The notes: a model not told the origin generated them from the letters alone. A stretch of 64,000 nucleotides of DNA from DASXAI01 sp963798445 (GCA_963798445.1 CAWCTH010000011.1:682001-746000), one strand, 5' to 3'. Positions 7,789 through 17,319 are shown, counted from the first letter of the stretch. Numbers and translations are program-made.

Positions 7789-8181
7789 ATGAGCATCGAC
7801 CCGCTCGTCGCTGACCGCATTCGCCGCCCGGAGGCTCCGGCGCCGCCGGCGGCCAGCCCGACGCCGTCACCCCGGGCGGCGCGTCGCCGCCGGCCTCATC
7901 CCGCCCGTCGGGCGCGACGAGCGTCGGCGGCGGCGGCCGTGACCGCCATGCTGACGCTGGCCGGGGGCATGGCGGCCACGGCGGCCACTTCGTCGTCGGC
8001 GGCGACGACGAAAGCCACCACTGCGGCGACGACAGCCGCCGAGCCGGCCTCCACGACCGCGGCCTCCACGACCGCGGCCTCCAGGAACGCGGCATCCACG
8101 ACCGCGGCCACGACGGCCACGACCGCAGCCAAGGCGGCGACACCGTCCACGACGGCCACCACCGCCAGCAAGGGCAGTTGA
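7789..8181 (+). CDS. Ala/Thr/Ser-rich low-complexity protein with one hydrophobic segment
   Basis: A 130-residue product with a proline/arginine-rich N-terminal 45 residues, a short hydrophobic stretch (AAAAVTAMLTLAGGMAATAA) and a tail built almost only from Ala, Thr and Ser (repeats of STTAA). The ATG at 7789 has a strong AAGGAG (7777-7782) 6 bases upstream, which is the best reason to accept it as a gene. A basic region before a hydrophobic segment fits a secreted or anchored protein. It sits where an FMN-binding acceptor would be expected after apbE, but no such domain is visible. Function unknown. Confidence 0.55.
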   Translation: MSIDPLVADRIRRPEAPAPPAASPTPSPRAARRRRPHPARRARRASAAAAVTAMLTLAGGMAATAATSSSAATTKATTAATTAAEPASTTAASTTAASRNAASTTAATTATTAAKAATPSTTATTASKGS

Positions 8182-8260
8182 GCGCCCGCATCGGCCGATC
8201 CCGTCGGGCGCGAGTGGGTGCCCGGCGGTGGCGGTGCGGGCTGGGCCAGGATGACGGACG

Positions 8261-9724
8261 ATGAGGAGCCGGTGCGAAGGCCGCGGAGTGACGCTGCGGT
8301 TGCGGCTCGTCGTCGCCCTGGTGGCGCTGGCGACCGTCGGCCTGGCCGTCTTCGGGGTGGCGACGTACACGCTCTACTCAAGCGCCGAGTACCAGCGCCT
8401 CGACGATCAGATCCAGAGCTCCATCCCGCTCGTCGAGGGGCAGCTCTACCAATCGGCCGGCCTCCAGGAGGGGAGAGGACCGACCGACGGCGATCAGGAC
8501 AACGGCCCCAACAGCGGCCGTCCGAAGCCGCCGACGTTCGTGCCGCCCGGCACCTACGCGCAGCTGCGCGACCCGACCGGGGCGGAGCTCAGCACCATCT
8601 TCCTGTCGGACTCCACCGATGAGCCTGATCTCCCGGATGACCTGACGCCTCCGGCCACGGGGAGCCGCATGTTCACGACCGGGTCGACCAGCGGGTCGGG
8701 CGAGTGGCGCGTGTCGGTGAGCGCCTCGGGCGCCGGCGACGGCAACGCGGTGATCGTGGCCGTGCCGCTCGGCGAGGTGACGACGTCGCTGAACCGGCTG
8801 ATCTCCATCGAGGCGGCCGCCGCCGCCGTGCTGCTGGCCCTCCTCGCCGCCGGATCGTGGTTCATCCTGCGGCGGGGCCTGCGGCCGCTCGAGGAGATGG
8901 CGACGTCGGCGCGGTCCATCACCGCCGGCGATCTGTCGAGGCGGGTCGAGCCGTCGGAGTCGCGCACCGAGGTCGGGCAACTGGGGCTGGCGCTGAACAC
9001 CATGCTGGGCGAGATCGAGGCCGCCTTCCGGGAGCGGGAAGCCACCGAGCGACGCCTGCGCCAGTTCCTCGCCGACGCCTCCCATGAGCTGCGCACGCCA
9101 CTCACGTCCATCCAAGGGTTCGCCGAGCTGTTCCGGCTCGATACCACCAACGAGCGCGTCGACCTGGCGGTCATCCTCCGGCGCATCGAGGAGGAGACGG
9201 CGCGCATGAAGGCGCTGGTCGAGGACCTGCTGCTCCTGGCCCGGGTGGACGAGACGCGCCCGGCGCAGCGGGCACCGGTCGACCTGGCGGTGCTGGCGGC
9301 CGACGCGTGCAGCGACGCCATCGCCGTCGATCCCAGTCGCCGGGTCGTGCTGGACGCGCCGCACCCGGTTGTGGTCTCGGGTGACGCCGATCACCTGCGT
9401 CAGGCGATTGCCAACCTGGTGAACAACGCCGTGCGCCACACGCCGGCCGGCACCCCCATCGAGGTCGCCGCCCGGCTGGCCGGCGGCGCCGCCGTGGTCG
9501 AGGTCCGCGATCACGGTGCCGGCCTGGACGCCGATGCCTTCGAGCACGCCTTCGACCGGTTCTGGCAGGCCGACCACGCCCGCACCGGTGCCGGCGCCGG
9601 GCTCGGCTTGTCCATCGTGGCGGCCATCGTCCACGAGCACGGCGGTCGGGTGACGGCCGCCAACGCCGTCGACGGCGGCGCCGTGTTCACGATCTCGCTA
9701 CCACTGGAGCCGGCGCCAGTGTGA
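8261..9724 (+). CDS. Sensor histidine kinase (HAMP-HisKA-HATPase)
   Basis: A 487-residue membrane kinase: TM1 about residues 14-36, an extracytoplasmic sensor about 40-178, TM2 about 182-204, then HAMP, then the dimerisation/phosphotransfer box FLADASHELRTPLTS with H275, and a C-terminal ATPase domain with NLVNNAVRH and DHGAGLDAD followed by GAGLGLSIVAAIV. A start at the GTG at 8288 is an alternative and would shorten it by 9 residues. It very likely phosphorylates the OmpR-type regulator at 5410. The genes between them suggest that the sensed or controlled process is flavin or heme electron transfer, which is inference. Confidence 0.92.
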   Translation: MRSRCEGRGVTLRLRLVVALVALATVGLAVFGVATYTLYSSAEYQRLDDQIQSSIPLVEGQLYQSAGLQEGRGPTDGDQDNGPNSGRPKPPTFVPPGTYAQLRDPTGAELSTIFLSDSTDEPDLPDDLTPPATGSRMFTTGSTSGSGEWRVSVSASGAGDGNAVIVAVPLGEVTTSLNRLISIEAAAAAVLLALLAAGSWFILRRGLRPLEEMATSARSITAGDLSRRVEPSESRTEVGQLGLALNTMLGEIEAAFREREATERRLRQFLADASHELRTPLTSIQGFAELFRLDTTNERVDLAVILRRIEEETARMKALVEDLLLLARVDETRPAQRAPVDLAVLAADACSDAIAVDPSRRVVLDAPHPVVVSGDADHLRQAIANLVNNAVRHTPAGTPIEVAARLAGGAAVVEVRDHGAGLDADAFEHAFDRFWQADHARTGAGAGLGLSIVAAIVHEHGGRVTAANAVDGGAVFTISLPLEPAPV

Positions 9725-9757
9725 CGTCGATCGAGCTGTCGTCTCGATCCGCGTCAC
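9721..9757. repeat. Stem-loop repeat, copy 2 (probable bidirectional terminator)
   Basis: The stem 9721-9735 pairs with 9743-9757 (13 Watson-Crick pairs, one G-U, one mismatch) around a 7-base loop. It is 31/37 identical to 4804-4840. It begins in the stop codon of the histidine kinase gene and lies between it and the convergent GT39 gene. The position suggests termination from both sides. Confidence 0.6.
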
Positions 9758-9904
9758 CTAGCCCGGCAGGGCGCGAGGTTGGTCACCAGCGCGCTGAAAT
9801 TGGACGCGCTGGTGACCAACCTCCGGCGGGTCGGCATCGCGATCACCGAGACCGAGCCGAAGCGCACGAGTTGCGCCGCCCAGGCCTGCCAGCCCGGAGC
9901 CGGG

Positions 9905-11958
9905 TCATGACGAGGGGCCCTGCGTGAGGTCGTACACCGTGGTCCCGCCCACCGTGGTGGCGGTGAAGTTGGCCGTCACCCAGCTGGTGATGGCGCTCGA
10001 CGTGGACGAGCTGCCGCCACCGGGGCCGCCTCCGTTGCCGCCGCCGATGAAGTAGTGGATCCTGCCCTGGGCGACGTAGTCCTGGAAGGCGGCCAGTGTG
10101 GGCCACGGGTCGCTGCCGTTGAAGCCCCCGATGGCCATGACCGGATCGCCCGACGCGAGCTGGTAGCCCGCGGCGCTGTTGGCGCCGATGGCGGCGGCCA
10201 CCCAGGTGTAGTTGTCGGCATCGGCCTGGAGGAGTGCGGTCAGCTCGGCGTTCGAGGTGCTGGCGTTCAGGATGCCGCCGGCCGCTGCCGCGCCGCCTGG
10301 CGCGCCGGCCGCTGCCGCGCCGCCCGGCGCGCCGCCGGGACCACCGCCACCGGGACCACCGACGGCGCCGCGCCCACCGACACCGGGACCAGCGGCGCCG
10401 CGTCCACCGCCGCCACCAGGACCGCGGCCAAGTCCCCCCGCCGACGGCGTGGCCGACGGGATCGCTCCGGCGTGGGCCGTCGCCGCCGTCGCAATGGACG
10501 ACGCCGCCGGCCCGGCCAGACCGGCGACGAGACCGGCGGCCACGGTGAGCGTGGCGACGCGGCGGCCGAGGGATCGGGGCAGCAGCAGCCCGACGATGGC
10601 GATGGCGGCGGCGACGAGCACCAACGGGCGCAGCCAGGGGTTCCAGTCGGGCGTGCGGCCCAGCAGCTGGGTCGCCCACCACACGCTCAGGCCGACGGCG
10701 GCCGCCAGCCCGATGCGGGCCACCCATTCCTGCCGGCGCTTCCACGCCGTGACCGCACCAATGCCGACGAGGGCCCCGATCGCCGGTGCGAGGGCGACGG
10801 TGTAGTAGGGGTGGATGATCCCCTTGCTCAGGCTGAAGGTGATGCCGGTGACGAGCAGCCAGCCGCCCCACAGGATGAGGGCGGCGCGGGTCCGGTCGGT
10901 GCGAACGGCCTTCCACGTCAGCAACAGCGCCACGCCCAGGAGGCACAGCGCCGCGGGCAACAGCCACGACGCCTGGCCACCAAACTCGCTGTTGAACAGC
11001 CGGAGCCACCCGGTGGGGCCCCACGGCGCGCTGCCGGCGGCATGCCCGCCGACGCTGCCGGTCTCGTCGCCGGTCAGGCGGCCGAATCCGTTGTAGCCGA
11101 AGATCAGGTCGAGGACGCTGTTGTTCTGCGATCCGCCCACGTAGGGCCGCCATGACGCCGGTACCAGTTCGACGATGGCCACCCACCACCCGGCCGACAG
11201 CAAGAACGCCGCGGAAGCGATCACCGATTGCCAGATGCGGCGGCGGAAGCCGGTCGGGGCGGCCAGCAGGTACACGAGGCCGAAAGCCGGCACTACCAGT
11301 AGCGCCTGCAGCATCTTCGTGAGGAAGCCCAGGCCGACGAGGGCGTAGGCGAGCGACAACCACCGCGTCGACGCCACCTCCAGCGCGCGGGTGACGCAGT
11401 ACGCCGCTGCACCGACACGAAGACGAGCAGCGCATCGGGGTTGTTGAAGCGGAACATGAGGGTGGCCACCGGCATGAGCGCCAGGACGGCACCCGCCATC
11501 AGGCCGGCGCCGGGGCCGAACCATCGCTTCACGGTGGCGTACAGCACCCCCACCGACGCCACGCCCATCAGGGCCTCCGGCACCAGGATGCTCCAGGCGT
11601 TCAGCCCGAAGACGCGCACCGACAGGCCCATGACCCACAGGGCCGCCGGCGGCTTGTCGACAGTGATGAAGTTGGCGGCGTCACTCGAACCGAAGAACAG
11701 CGCCTTCCAGCTCTGCGATCCGGCCTGGGCAGCGGCGGAGTAGAAGCTGTTGGCCCATCCGGACGCGCCGAGGCCCCACAGGTAGAGCACCGCCGTGGCC
11801 GCCAGCAGCCCGAAGACCGCCGGCCTGGTCCAGCGGGGGTCTCCCGGCCGAGATCGCACGACGCCCCATGCCGGCCAGCGATGACTGGAGGAGGGCACGA
11901 GGAGCGCTGGCGTCGTCTCGGGCGGAACCGTTGGTTCCTCGAGCAGCGTGGGGGTCAT
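9905..11958 (-). CDS. GT39-type membrane glycosyltransferase, frameshifted
   Basis: A large polytopic membrane protein of the ArnT/GT39 class, which moves a sugar from a polyprenyl-phosphate donor to an extracytoplasmic acceptor. The N-terminal part has SFYSAAAQAGSQSWKALFFG and FITVDKPPAALWVMGLSVRVFG, the usual luminal DKPP segment. About eight further hydrophobic segments follow, then a Gly/Pro/Ala-rich linker and a C-terminal globular tail (NYTWVAAAIGANSAAGYQL, PVMAIGGFNGSDPWP) common in actinobacterial members. A one-base loss near 11412 splits the frame between DALLVFV and AAYCVTRALE. Both sides are well conserved, so a sequencing error is likely. The acceptor is unknown. Confidence 0.8.
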
Positions 11959-12029
11959 CGGAGCATCGTCGGGCCGGTGGCTCGCCCCACCCTTGGAGAT
12001 GGCTCAGACGACGCTCCGAGTTCTGAGCT

Positions 12030-12884
12030 TCAGCCGGCGCGCTTCACCGTGAGCACGCCGTCGGCCTCGCGGACGGCGTAGCGGGGTTGGGGCGCAGTGG
12101 CGGGACCCTCGACGACGGTGCCGTCGTCGAGGCGGAACCTGCTCTGGTGCCACGGGCAGACCACGCAGCCGTTCTCGAAGGTCCCCTCCTGCAGCGGGCC
12201 GCCACGATGACTGCAGCGGGCGCCGATGCCGTGCCAACCGCCGGGACCGTCACGTAGCGCCAGCACCTCGGCATCACCGGTTCGCACGAGTTCCCCGTCG
12301 ACACCGTCGAGCCGGGAGCGGGTGTCGGCGTCGGCCCAGTCGGACGGGCCCTCGTCGAAGGCGTTGACGTCGACACCTGTGCCGGTGCGGTACACCAGGT
12401 GCCCGCCCAGTCCGGCGGCCGCCGTGGCGGCGGTGGCGCCGACCATCGCCAACAGGACGCCCTTGCCGTGATGGCCCCGGCGGCGCGCCCGCCACGACAA
12501 CGCGTAGCAGGCGAGCCCAACCGAGTTGGCGACCGCGTGGAAGGTGCCCACCCGGCGGGTGCCGCCCACCGTGTCGGACCAGTCGGACAAACCGGTCAGC
12601 GCCGTGGGCACGGCTGTCAGCACGCCGATGCCGATCAGCGTCTGCGCCGGCCGGCGACCGGCCTTGCCGCCGACGATGTCGAGGACGAACGCGCTGGTCC
12701 AGGACCCGATGGGCAGGTCGGTCAGCACCGGGTGCAACGGGTGCCCCAGCCACGTGCCCGACAGCAGCGAGGCCAGCGGCGGCTGGTGCGTGACGCGGCC
12801 GACCGCCGCGGAAACGCGGTCGGCCGCTCCATCGAGGGCGCGCACCTGTTCGAGTCGGCCGATCACACCGTCGAGCACCTGCAT
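12030..12884 (-). CDS. DUF2231 membrane protein fused to a Rieske [2Fe-2S] domain
   Basis: The first half, about residues 30-165, is a DUF2231 membrane domain (SGTWLGHPLHPVLTDLPIG, then DWSDTVGGTRRVGTFHAVANS) with four hydrophobic segments. The C-terminal 100 residues are a Rieske ferredoxin-like domain with CSHRGG and CVVCPWHQSRF, giving the C-x-H and C-x2-H iron ligands. Such fusions probably pass electrons at the membrane; substrates are unknown. The ATG at 12884 is preferred over an upstream in-frame start because it begins shortly before the domain and leaves a normal gap to ku, which is divergent. Confidence 0.85.
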   Translation of the reverse strand: MQVLDGVIGRLEQVRALDGAADRVSAAVGRVTHQPPLASLLSGTWLGHPLHPVLTDLPIGSWTSAFVLDIVGGKAGRRPAQTLIGIGVLTAVPTALTGLSDWSDTVGGTRRVGTFHAVANSVGLACYALSWRARRRGHHGKGVLLAMVGATAATAAAGLGGHLVYRTGTGVDVNAFDEGPSDWADADTRSRLDGVDGELVRTGDAEVLALRDGPGGWHGIGARCSHRGGPLQEGTFENGCVVCPWHQSRFRLDDGTVVEGPATAPQPRYAVREADGVLTVKRAG

Positions 12885-12960
12885 GCCGGTGGCGTTCCCC
12901 ACAGCTCGATGGCTTACACCGCGGTGGATGCAACGATGGGCGACGGGGTATCTCGCCATC

Positions 12961-13844
12961 GTGCCTCGTCCAATCTGGAGTGGGACGCTCAGCTTCGGCC
13001 TCGTCAGCGTGCCGGTGAAGGCCTACAGCGCCGTCCACGACCACAGCGTGCACTTCAACCAGCTGCAGAAGCGCACGGGTGCCCGCATCAAGTACGAGAA
13101 GGTGTCGGCCAAGTCGGGCAAGCCCGTCCCCCAAGACGACATCGAGCGGGGATTCGAACTGACCAAGGGAAAGTACGTCGTCGTCGATCTCGACGAGCTG
13201 GAGGCGTTGCGGCCCCGGAGCACCAGGTCGGTCGACATCACCGATTTCGTCGCCCTCGATGCCGTCGACCCGATCTACTACGAGCACACGTACTGGTTGG
13301 CGCCCGACGGTGACGCCGCCCACGCGCCTACCGCTTGCTCCTGGCGGCGATGGAGAAGGCAGGTCGCGTGGCCATCGGCACGGTGGTGATGCGCAACAAG
13401 CAGTACCTCGCCGCCATCCGACCGCTCGACGGCGCGCTGGCGATGTCGACGATGCGCTTCGCCGACGAGATCGTGGCGCAGAAGAAGATCGACGGTATCC
13501 CTTCCTCGCGGTCAAAGCCGGCGGCCAAGGAGCTGGCGCTGGCATCGCAGATCATCGACTCGCTGGCGTCGGACTGGGACCCGGCTCGGTACCACGACAC
13601 CTACACCGAACAGCTGCGCGATCTCATCAAGCGCAAGGCCAAGGGCGAGAAGCTCACGGTTGAGGAAGACGACGGGGAGCCGTCGGGCAACGTGGTCGAT
13701 CTCATGGCGGCACTCCAGGCGAGCCTCGAGTCGGGTCGTGCGGGCGCGGCGAAGCCAGGTCGTGGAGCGAGGAAGGCCACGGCGTCAGCATCCGGGAAGA
13801 AGGCCACCAAGAAGAAGGCGCAGCCCCGGCGGCGATCGGCGTAG
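12961..13844 (+). CDS. ku: Non-homologous end-joining DNA-end protein Ku, frameshifted
   Basis: Bacterial Ku forms a ring on broken DNA ends and recruits a ligase. The GTG start gives the classic PRPIWSGTLSFGLVSVPVK. Further blocks are YEKVSAKSGKPVPQDDIERGFE, KGKYVVVDLDELEAL and DPIYYEHTYWLAPDG. The frame then breaks near 13322-13333 (one base lost fits), and YRLLLAAMEKAGRVAIGTVVMRNKQYLAAIRP continues in the new frame, ending in a Lys/Ala-rich tail typical of actinobacterial Ku. No LigD polymerase or ligase gene is adjacent. The intact downstream half suggests that the frame change is a sequence error, but this is not proved. Confidence 0.88.
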
Positions 13845-13854
13845 CGTCGGGCCG

Positions 13855-14736
13855 TTGCCGCAACCTGACACCGAAGCGAGCACGGTCGACGCGGCCGTGC
13901 TGCGGACGCTCTACACCACCCCGCCGGGTGAGTTCGTCGCGGCGCGAACGGCGCTCGCGAAGGAGCGGCGCCAGGCCGGGGATCGGGCCGGTGCGACGGC
14001 GTTGGCGGCGTTGCGCAAGCCGAGCGCAGTCGATTGGGCGTTGAACGTTGTCGCTGCCGATCATCCCGAGGTGATCGACGACTTCCTCGCCGCCGCGGCG
14101 CGAGTGCGGGAGGCGCAGACGGCGGCGGCCGAGGGTCGCGGCGGGGCCGATGGGCGCGACGCGCTACGCGAGCTGCGCACGCAGGCGGCGCGGGTCGTCG
14201 CGCTGGTCGACGAGGCCGCCGGCAGGAGTGCCAGCGGCGGCCTCACCGCGGCGGCGACCGCTCGGCTGGCCGGGCTGGTGGCCGACGTCGGTGGCGGCGA
14301 TCAGCTGCGCGCCGCCCAGCTCGGATCCAGCCCGTCGGACGTGCTCGATCCGTTCGCCGCGCTGGAGCTGTCGACCGCGGCACCGACGGCACAGGCGGCA
14401 GCGGCGGCAGCGGCGGCACCGGCGACGAAGCCGACGAAGGCGGCCAAGGCGGCCAAGGCGGCCGCCCGTCCGAGCGCCAAGGAACAAGCGAGACGCCGGC
14501 GGCTCGAGGAAGCGGTGGCCACGGCCGAGCGGGCGTACGCGACGGCACGGCAGCGCGTCGACGATCTGGACGAACAGCTCGAGGTCGCCAGGAACGCGGT
14601 CACGGCCGCCGAGGAGCAGCTGCAAGCGCGGCAGTCGGCGTTGGCCGAGGCCGCCTCGGCGCGCGATGCGGCCGCCGAACAGGCGGCGCGGGCTGAAGCG
14701 GCGCTGGCCGACGCCCGCGCCACCCTCGGCCCGTGA
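13855..14736 (+). CDS. Coiled-coil Ala-rich protein of unknown function
   Basis: A 293-residue Ala/Arg/Glu-rich protein starting with TTG at 13855, ten bases after the ku stop, so probably co-transcribed with it. Residues 1-165 look globular and helical (VLRTLYTTPPGEFVAARTALA, LAALRKPSAVDWALNVVA, DALRELRTQAARVVALVDEA). A low-complexity Ala/Lys hinge follows. The last 90 residues form a long coiled coil (RRRLEEAVATAERAYATARQ onward). Similar proteins of unknown role are common in actinobacteria. The link with Ku suggests DNA or nucleoid association, but no domain shows it. Confidence 0.65.
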   Translation: MPQPDTEASTVDAAVLRTLYTTPPGEFVAARTALAKERRQAGDRAGATALAALRKPSAVDWALNVVAADHPEVIDDFLAAAARVREAQTAAAEGRGGADGRDALRELRTQAARVVALVDEAAGRSASGGLTAAATARLAGLVADVGGGDQLRAAQLGSSPSDVLDPFAALELSTAAPTAQAAAAAAAAPATKPTKAAKAAKAAARPSAKEQARRRRLEEAVATAERAYATARQRVDDLDEQLEVARNAVTAAEEQLQARQSALAEAASARDAAAEQAARAEAALADARATLGP

Positions 14737-14778
14737 GCGGGCGCCCGGCGCCCAGGTGTCACAGGCTGTCGAGTTCGG

Positions 14779-14961
14779 TCAGCGCGAGCGCGGGATGGCG
14801 GGTTCGTCGGCCTTCGTGGCGGCCAGCTCGCACTCCCACAGCACCCAGTCGTCCGAGCTGTGCTGCGAACGGTGACAGGCGCCCAGCCACCCCCCGACCA
14901 CGATGCCGACGACCACCGCCGCCGCACACCATGCCCCCGTAACCACGACCAGCGTGTTCAT
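14779..14961 (-). CDS. Small single-span membrane protein
   Basis: A 60-residue product: one hydrophobic helix at about residues 4-29 (VVVTGAWCAAAVVVGIVVGG), then a polar tail with HRSQHSSDDWVLWECELAATK. The ATG at 14961 is the natural start for the helix. It is convergent with the coiled-coil gene and upstream of nothing obvious on its own strand. No family recognised; it is accepted on composition alone. Confidence 0.4.
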   Translation of the reverse strand: MNTLVVVTGAWCAAAVVVGIVVGGWLGACHRSQHSSDDWVLWECELAATKADEPAIPRSR

Positions 14962-15022
14962 GCCCCGAGGCGTACCCGCCGGTGACGTCGGCCATCCCTC
15001 GCCCCCAGCTGCGCACGCTGGG

Positions 15023-16270
15023 TCACATCGACGCCACGGAATGCAGTTGACGGCGTTGGGCCGCGGCGCGCTCGGTGATCACCCGCCCGATGGGTAGGGC
15101 CGAGGTCGCGGCCGGTGACGGGGCGTTGCAGACGTGCAGGGTGCGGGTCGTCTCGGCGAACAGGAAGTCGTGTTCCAGCGTCCCGTCGCGCCGCACCGCC
15201 TGGGCGCGGATGCCGGCCTCGTAGGGCAGCAGGTCATCGAGGGTGAGGCTGGGGCAGTACTTGCGGCACGCCTCCAGGTAGCCCCGGCGCCACAGCGAGT
15301 TGCGCATCTCGACGGCGCCGGAGCGCAGGTTCTGGCGGATCACCTTCCAGAAGCCCCCGAAGGAGGCGTAGCGGGCGATGTCGCGGGGGTTCACCGACAG
15401 CTTCCGGTAGCCCTCGCGGGAGAAGCCGAGGACGGCGTTCGGCCCGACGGTCACGCTCCCGTCGATCATGCGGGTCAGGTGGATTCCGAGGAACGGCAGG
15501 TCGGGATCCGGGATGGGGTAGATGAGGGCGCGGACGATGTCGCGCTTCGATGCCGGCAGGCGGTAGTACTCGCCGCGGAAGGGCACGATCTGGAAGTCGG
15601 TCCCGATGCCGGCCAAGCGGGCGATCCGGTCGGCCTGGAGGCCGGCGCAGGCCACCGCCTGATTCGCCGTCCACGACCGATCACCGGCGCGCACCTCGAC
15701 GTAGGAGCCGCTCTCGGCGACCAGGTCGACCCGCACGCCCAGCTCCACGGCGCCGCCGCGGTCGATGACCGTCTGGCGCAGCGCCGTACACACCTGGCGG
15801 TAGTCGACGATGGCGGTCGAGGGCACGAACAGGGCGCCGAGGCCGGTGACGTTCGGCTCCCGCGCCACCAGCTCGGCAGCGTCGAGCCGCTCGCACTCGA
15901 TGCCGTTCAGTCCGGCCCGGACCTCCAGGTCCTCCATGCGCTGGAGCTCCGACGGCGTCGTCGCCACCAGCAGCTTGCCGCACGTCTCGAACGGGATGCC
16001 GTGCTCCGTGCAGAACGCCTTGGTGGCCTCGGCCCCTTCGCGACACAGGCGGGCCTTCAGGCTGCCGGGCGCGTAGTAGATGCCCGAATGGATCACCCCG
16101 CTGTTGTGGCCGGTCTGGTGCTGACCGACGTCGAGCTCTTTCTCCACCACGACCAGCTCGCAGCCCGGGAACTCGTCCAGCAACGACACCGCCGTCGCCA
16201 GGCCCACGATGCCGCCGCCGATCACACAGAAGTCGTACAAGGACCGCCCTCCAGCCCGACCGCCGACCAT
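15023..16270 (-). CDS. lhgO: L-2-hydroxyglutarate oxidase (FAD)
   Basis: An FAD-dependent oxidoreductase of the DAO superfamily. LhgO/YgaF oxidises L-2-hydroxyglutarate to 2-oxoglutarate at the membrane. It shows the dinucleotide fold YDFCVIGGGIVGLATAVSLL, the family mark EKELDVGQHQTGHNSGVIHSG, IYYAPGSLKARLC, and VPFRGEYYRL plus VTVGPNAVLGFSREGY. The start at the ATG at 16270 places the FAD motif near residue 14. A longer frame upstream lacks homology. It is followed on the same strand by a probable single-gene end, and its upstream neighbour is an enoyl-CoA hydratase gene. Confidence 0.9.
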   Translation of the reverse strand: MVGGRAGGRSLYDFCVIGGGIVGLATAVSLLDEFPGCELVVVEKELDVGQHQTGHNSGVIHSGIYYAPGSLKARLCREGAEATKAFCTEHGIPFETCGKLLVATTPSELQRMEDLEVRAGLNGIECERLDAAELVAREPNVTGLGALFVPSTAIVDYRQVCTALRQTVIDRGGAVELGVRVDLVAESGSYVEVRAGDRSWTANQAVACAGLQADRIARLAGIGTDFQIVPFRGEYYRLPASKRDIVRALIYPIPDPDLPFLGIHLTRMIDGSVTVGPNAVLGFSREGYRKLSVNPRDIARYASFGGFWKVIRQNLRSGAVEMRNSLWRRGYLEACRKYCPSLTLDDLLPYEAGIRAQAVRRDGTLEHDFLFAETTRTLHVCNAPSPAATSALPIGRVITERAAAQRRQLHSVASM

Positions 16271-16341
16271 CGACGTCGTCCCGAGATGATGCACCGCCGG
16301 AAACGCCGCCGCGCGCGCGACGTCGCCGAGGCGCCGGCCGC

Positions 16342-17319
16342 TCACGCTCCGATGGCGTCGACCAGCCCCCAGTCGAACGCGGTGGAGGCGTCGACGGCAG
16401 CGCCCGTCAGCCCCATCAGCGCGGTGCGGTGGCGGCCGATCCGGCGGGGCAAGCTGACGGTGCCGCCGGCCCCGGGCACGAGGCCCAGGGAGAGCTCAGG
16501 CAGGGCGAACCGTGCGTCAGGGTGGGCCTCGATCCGTCCTGCGAAGGCGGGCAGCTCCACGCCGGCGCCCATGCACGAACCGTGGACCCGTACCTCGACC
16601 CGAGACGACAGCCGGGCGATCAGGCGCGCCGGGCTCCGGGTCAGGCGGATGAGATGCGATGACGCCGGATCGGGGAACCCGCCGAACTCGTCCAGGTCGC
16701 CGCCGCTGCAGAAGGAGGGCCCGGCTCCCCGCAGCACGATCCGGTCGATCGAGTCGTCGACGAGGGCCACAGCCAGGGCTTCGGCCACCCCGTCACGCAT
16801 CGCCCGGTTGAAGGCGTTGTGGACGTGGGGACGGTTGAGCGTGATGGCCAGCGTGCCGTCCACCCGATCGGCCAGCACCGCGTCGGGTGGCTCCGGCCGC
16901 TGCCGCTTCTCCCGGCCCGCCCGCCACCGGGCGAACTCGGGCCCCCCTTGCAGCATGGAGTAGGTGACCGACTCCGACACCAGCCCTTCGTCGATGGTGC
17001 GGGCCAGGGTGCTGCGCAAGAGCACCACCATCGCGGTGGCGGCCAGCGGGGTGGCGGTTACGGCGGCCACGATGGCGTCGAGCTGCTCGTCGCCGGCGAA
17101 CACGTCGACGACGGGAGCCAGCCGGTCGAGGCCCGGCGGCGCCGCCAGCACGCACGGGAGCGACACGAGGCGCGGTGCCAGCTCCTCGATGGCGCGGTCG
17201 GCTTCGTGGTCGTCGGTGATCACGACCAGCGGCGTTCCCGACGCGGTGCTGAGGTCCTCGGCGCCGCCGCTCTCGACGGCGGTGCGGAGCTCGTTCAGCG
17301 TGAGGTACCGGACGTCCAC
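16342..17319 (-). CDS. Enoyl-CoA hydratase/isomerase family protein with extra N-terminal region
   Basis: The crotonase fold occupies about residues 150-325: GTLAITLNRPHVHNAFNRAMRD, IVLRGAGPSFCSGGDLDEFG (first oxyanion block) and RVHGSCMGAGVELPAFAGRI (second). The preceding roughly 140 residues are not a normal crotonase N-terminus. They contain LARTIDEGLVSESVTYSMLQGGPEF, which resembles the C-terminal part of another crotonase, so this may be a worn tandem fusion. A GTG start is used. It is divergent from the CoA-transferase at 17349, only 29 bases apart. Substrate unknown; fatty or steroid acyl-CoA is likely. Confidence 0.8.
   Translation of the reverse strand: MDVRYLTLNELRTAVESGGAEDLSTASGTPLVVITDDHEADRAIEELAPRLVSLPCVLAAPPGLDRLAPVVDVFAGDEQLDAIVAAVTATPLAATAMVVLLRSTLARTIDEGLVSESVTYSMLQGGPEFARWRAGREKRQRPEPPDAVLADRVDGTLAITLNRPHVHNAFNRAMRDGVAEALAVALVDDSIDRIVLRGAGPSFCSGGDLDEFGGFPDPASSHLIRLTRSPARLIARLSSRVEVRVHGSCMGAGVELPAFAGRIEAHPDARFALPELSLGLVPGAGGTVSLPRRIGRHRTALMGLTGAAVDASTAFDWGLVDAIGA

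Noticed and set aside
8050..8110. Tandem 15-base repeats as a non-coding element
   Set aside because: They encode the STTAA repeats of the protein at 7789-8181.
8182..8211. Hairpin GCGCCCG/CGGGCGC after the low-complexity gene as a terminator
   Set aside because: Only 7 bp with a long loop, no T-run, and a same-strand kinase gene follows within 50 bases.
15134..16963. Long plus-strand open frame of about 600 codons
   Set aside because: It lies antisense to lhgO and the crotonase gene, both with clear motifs; the composition (Asp/Val/His/Gln-rich) is typical of a high-GC shadow frame.
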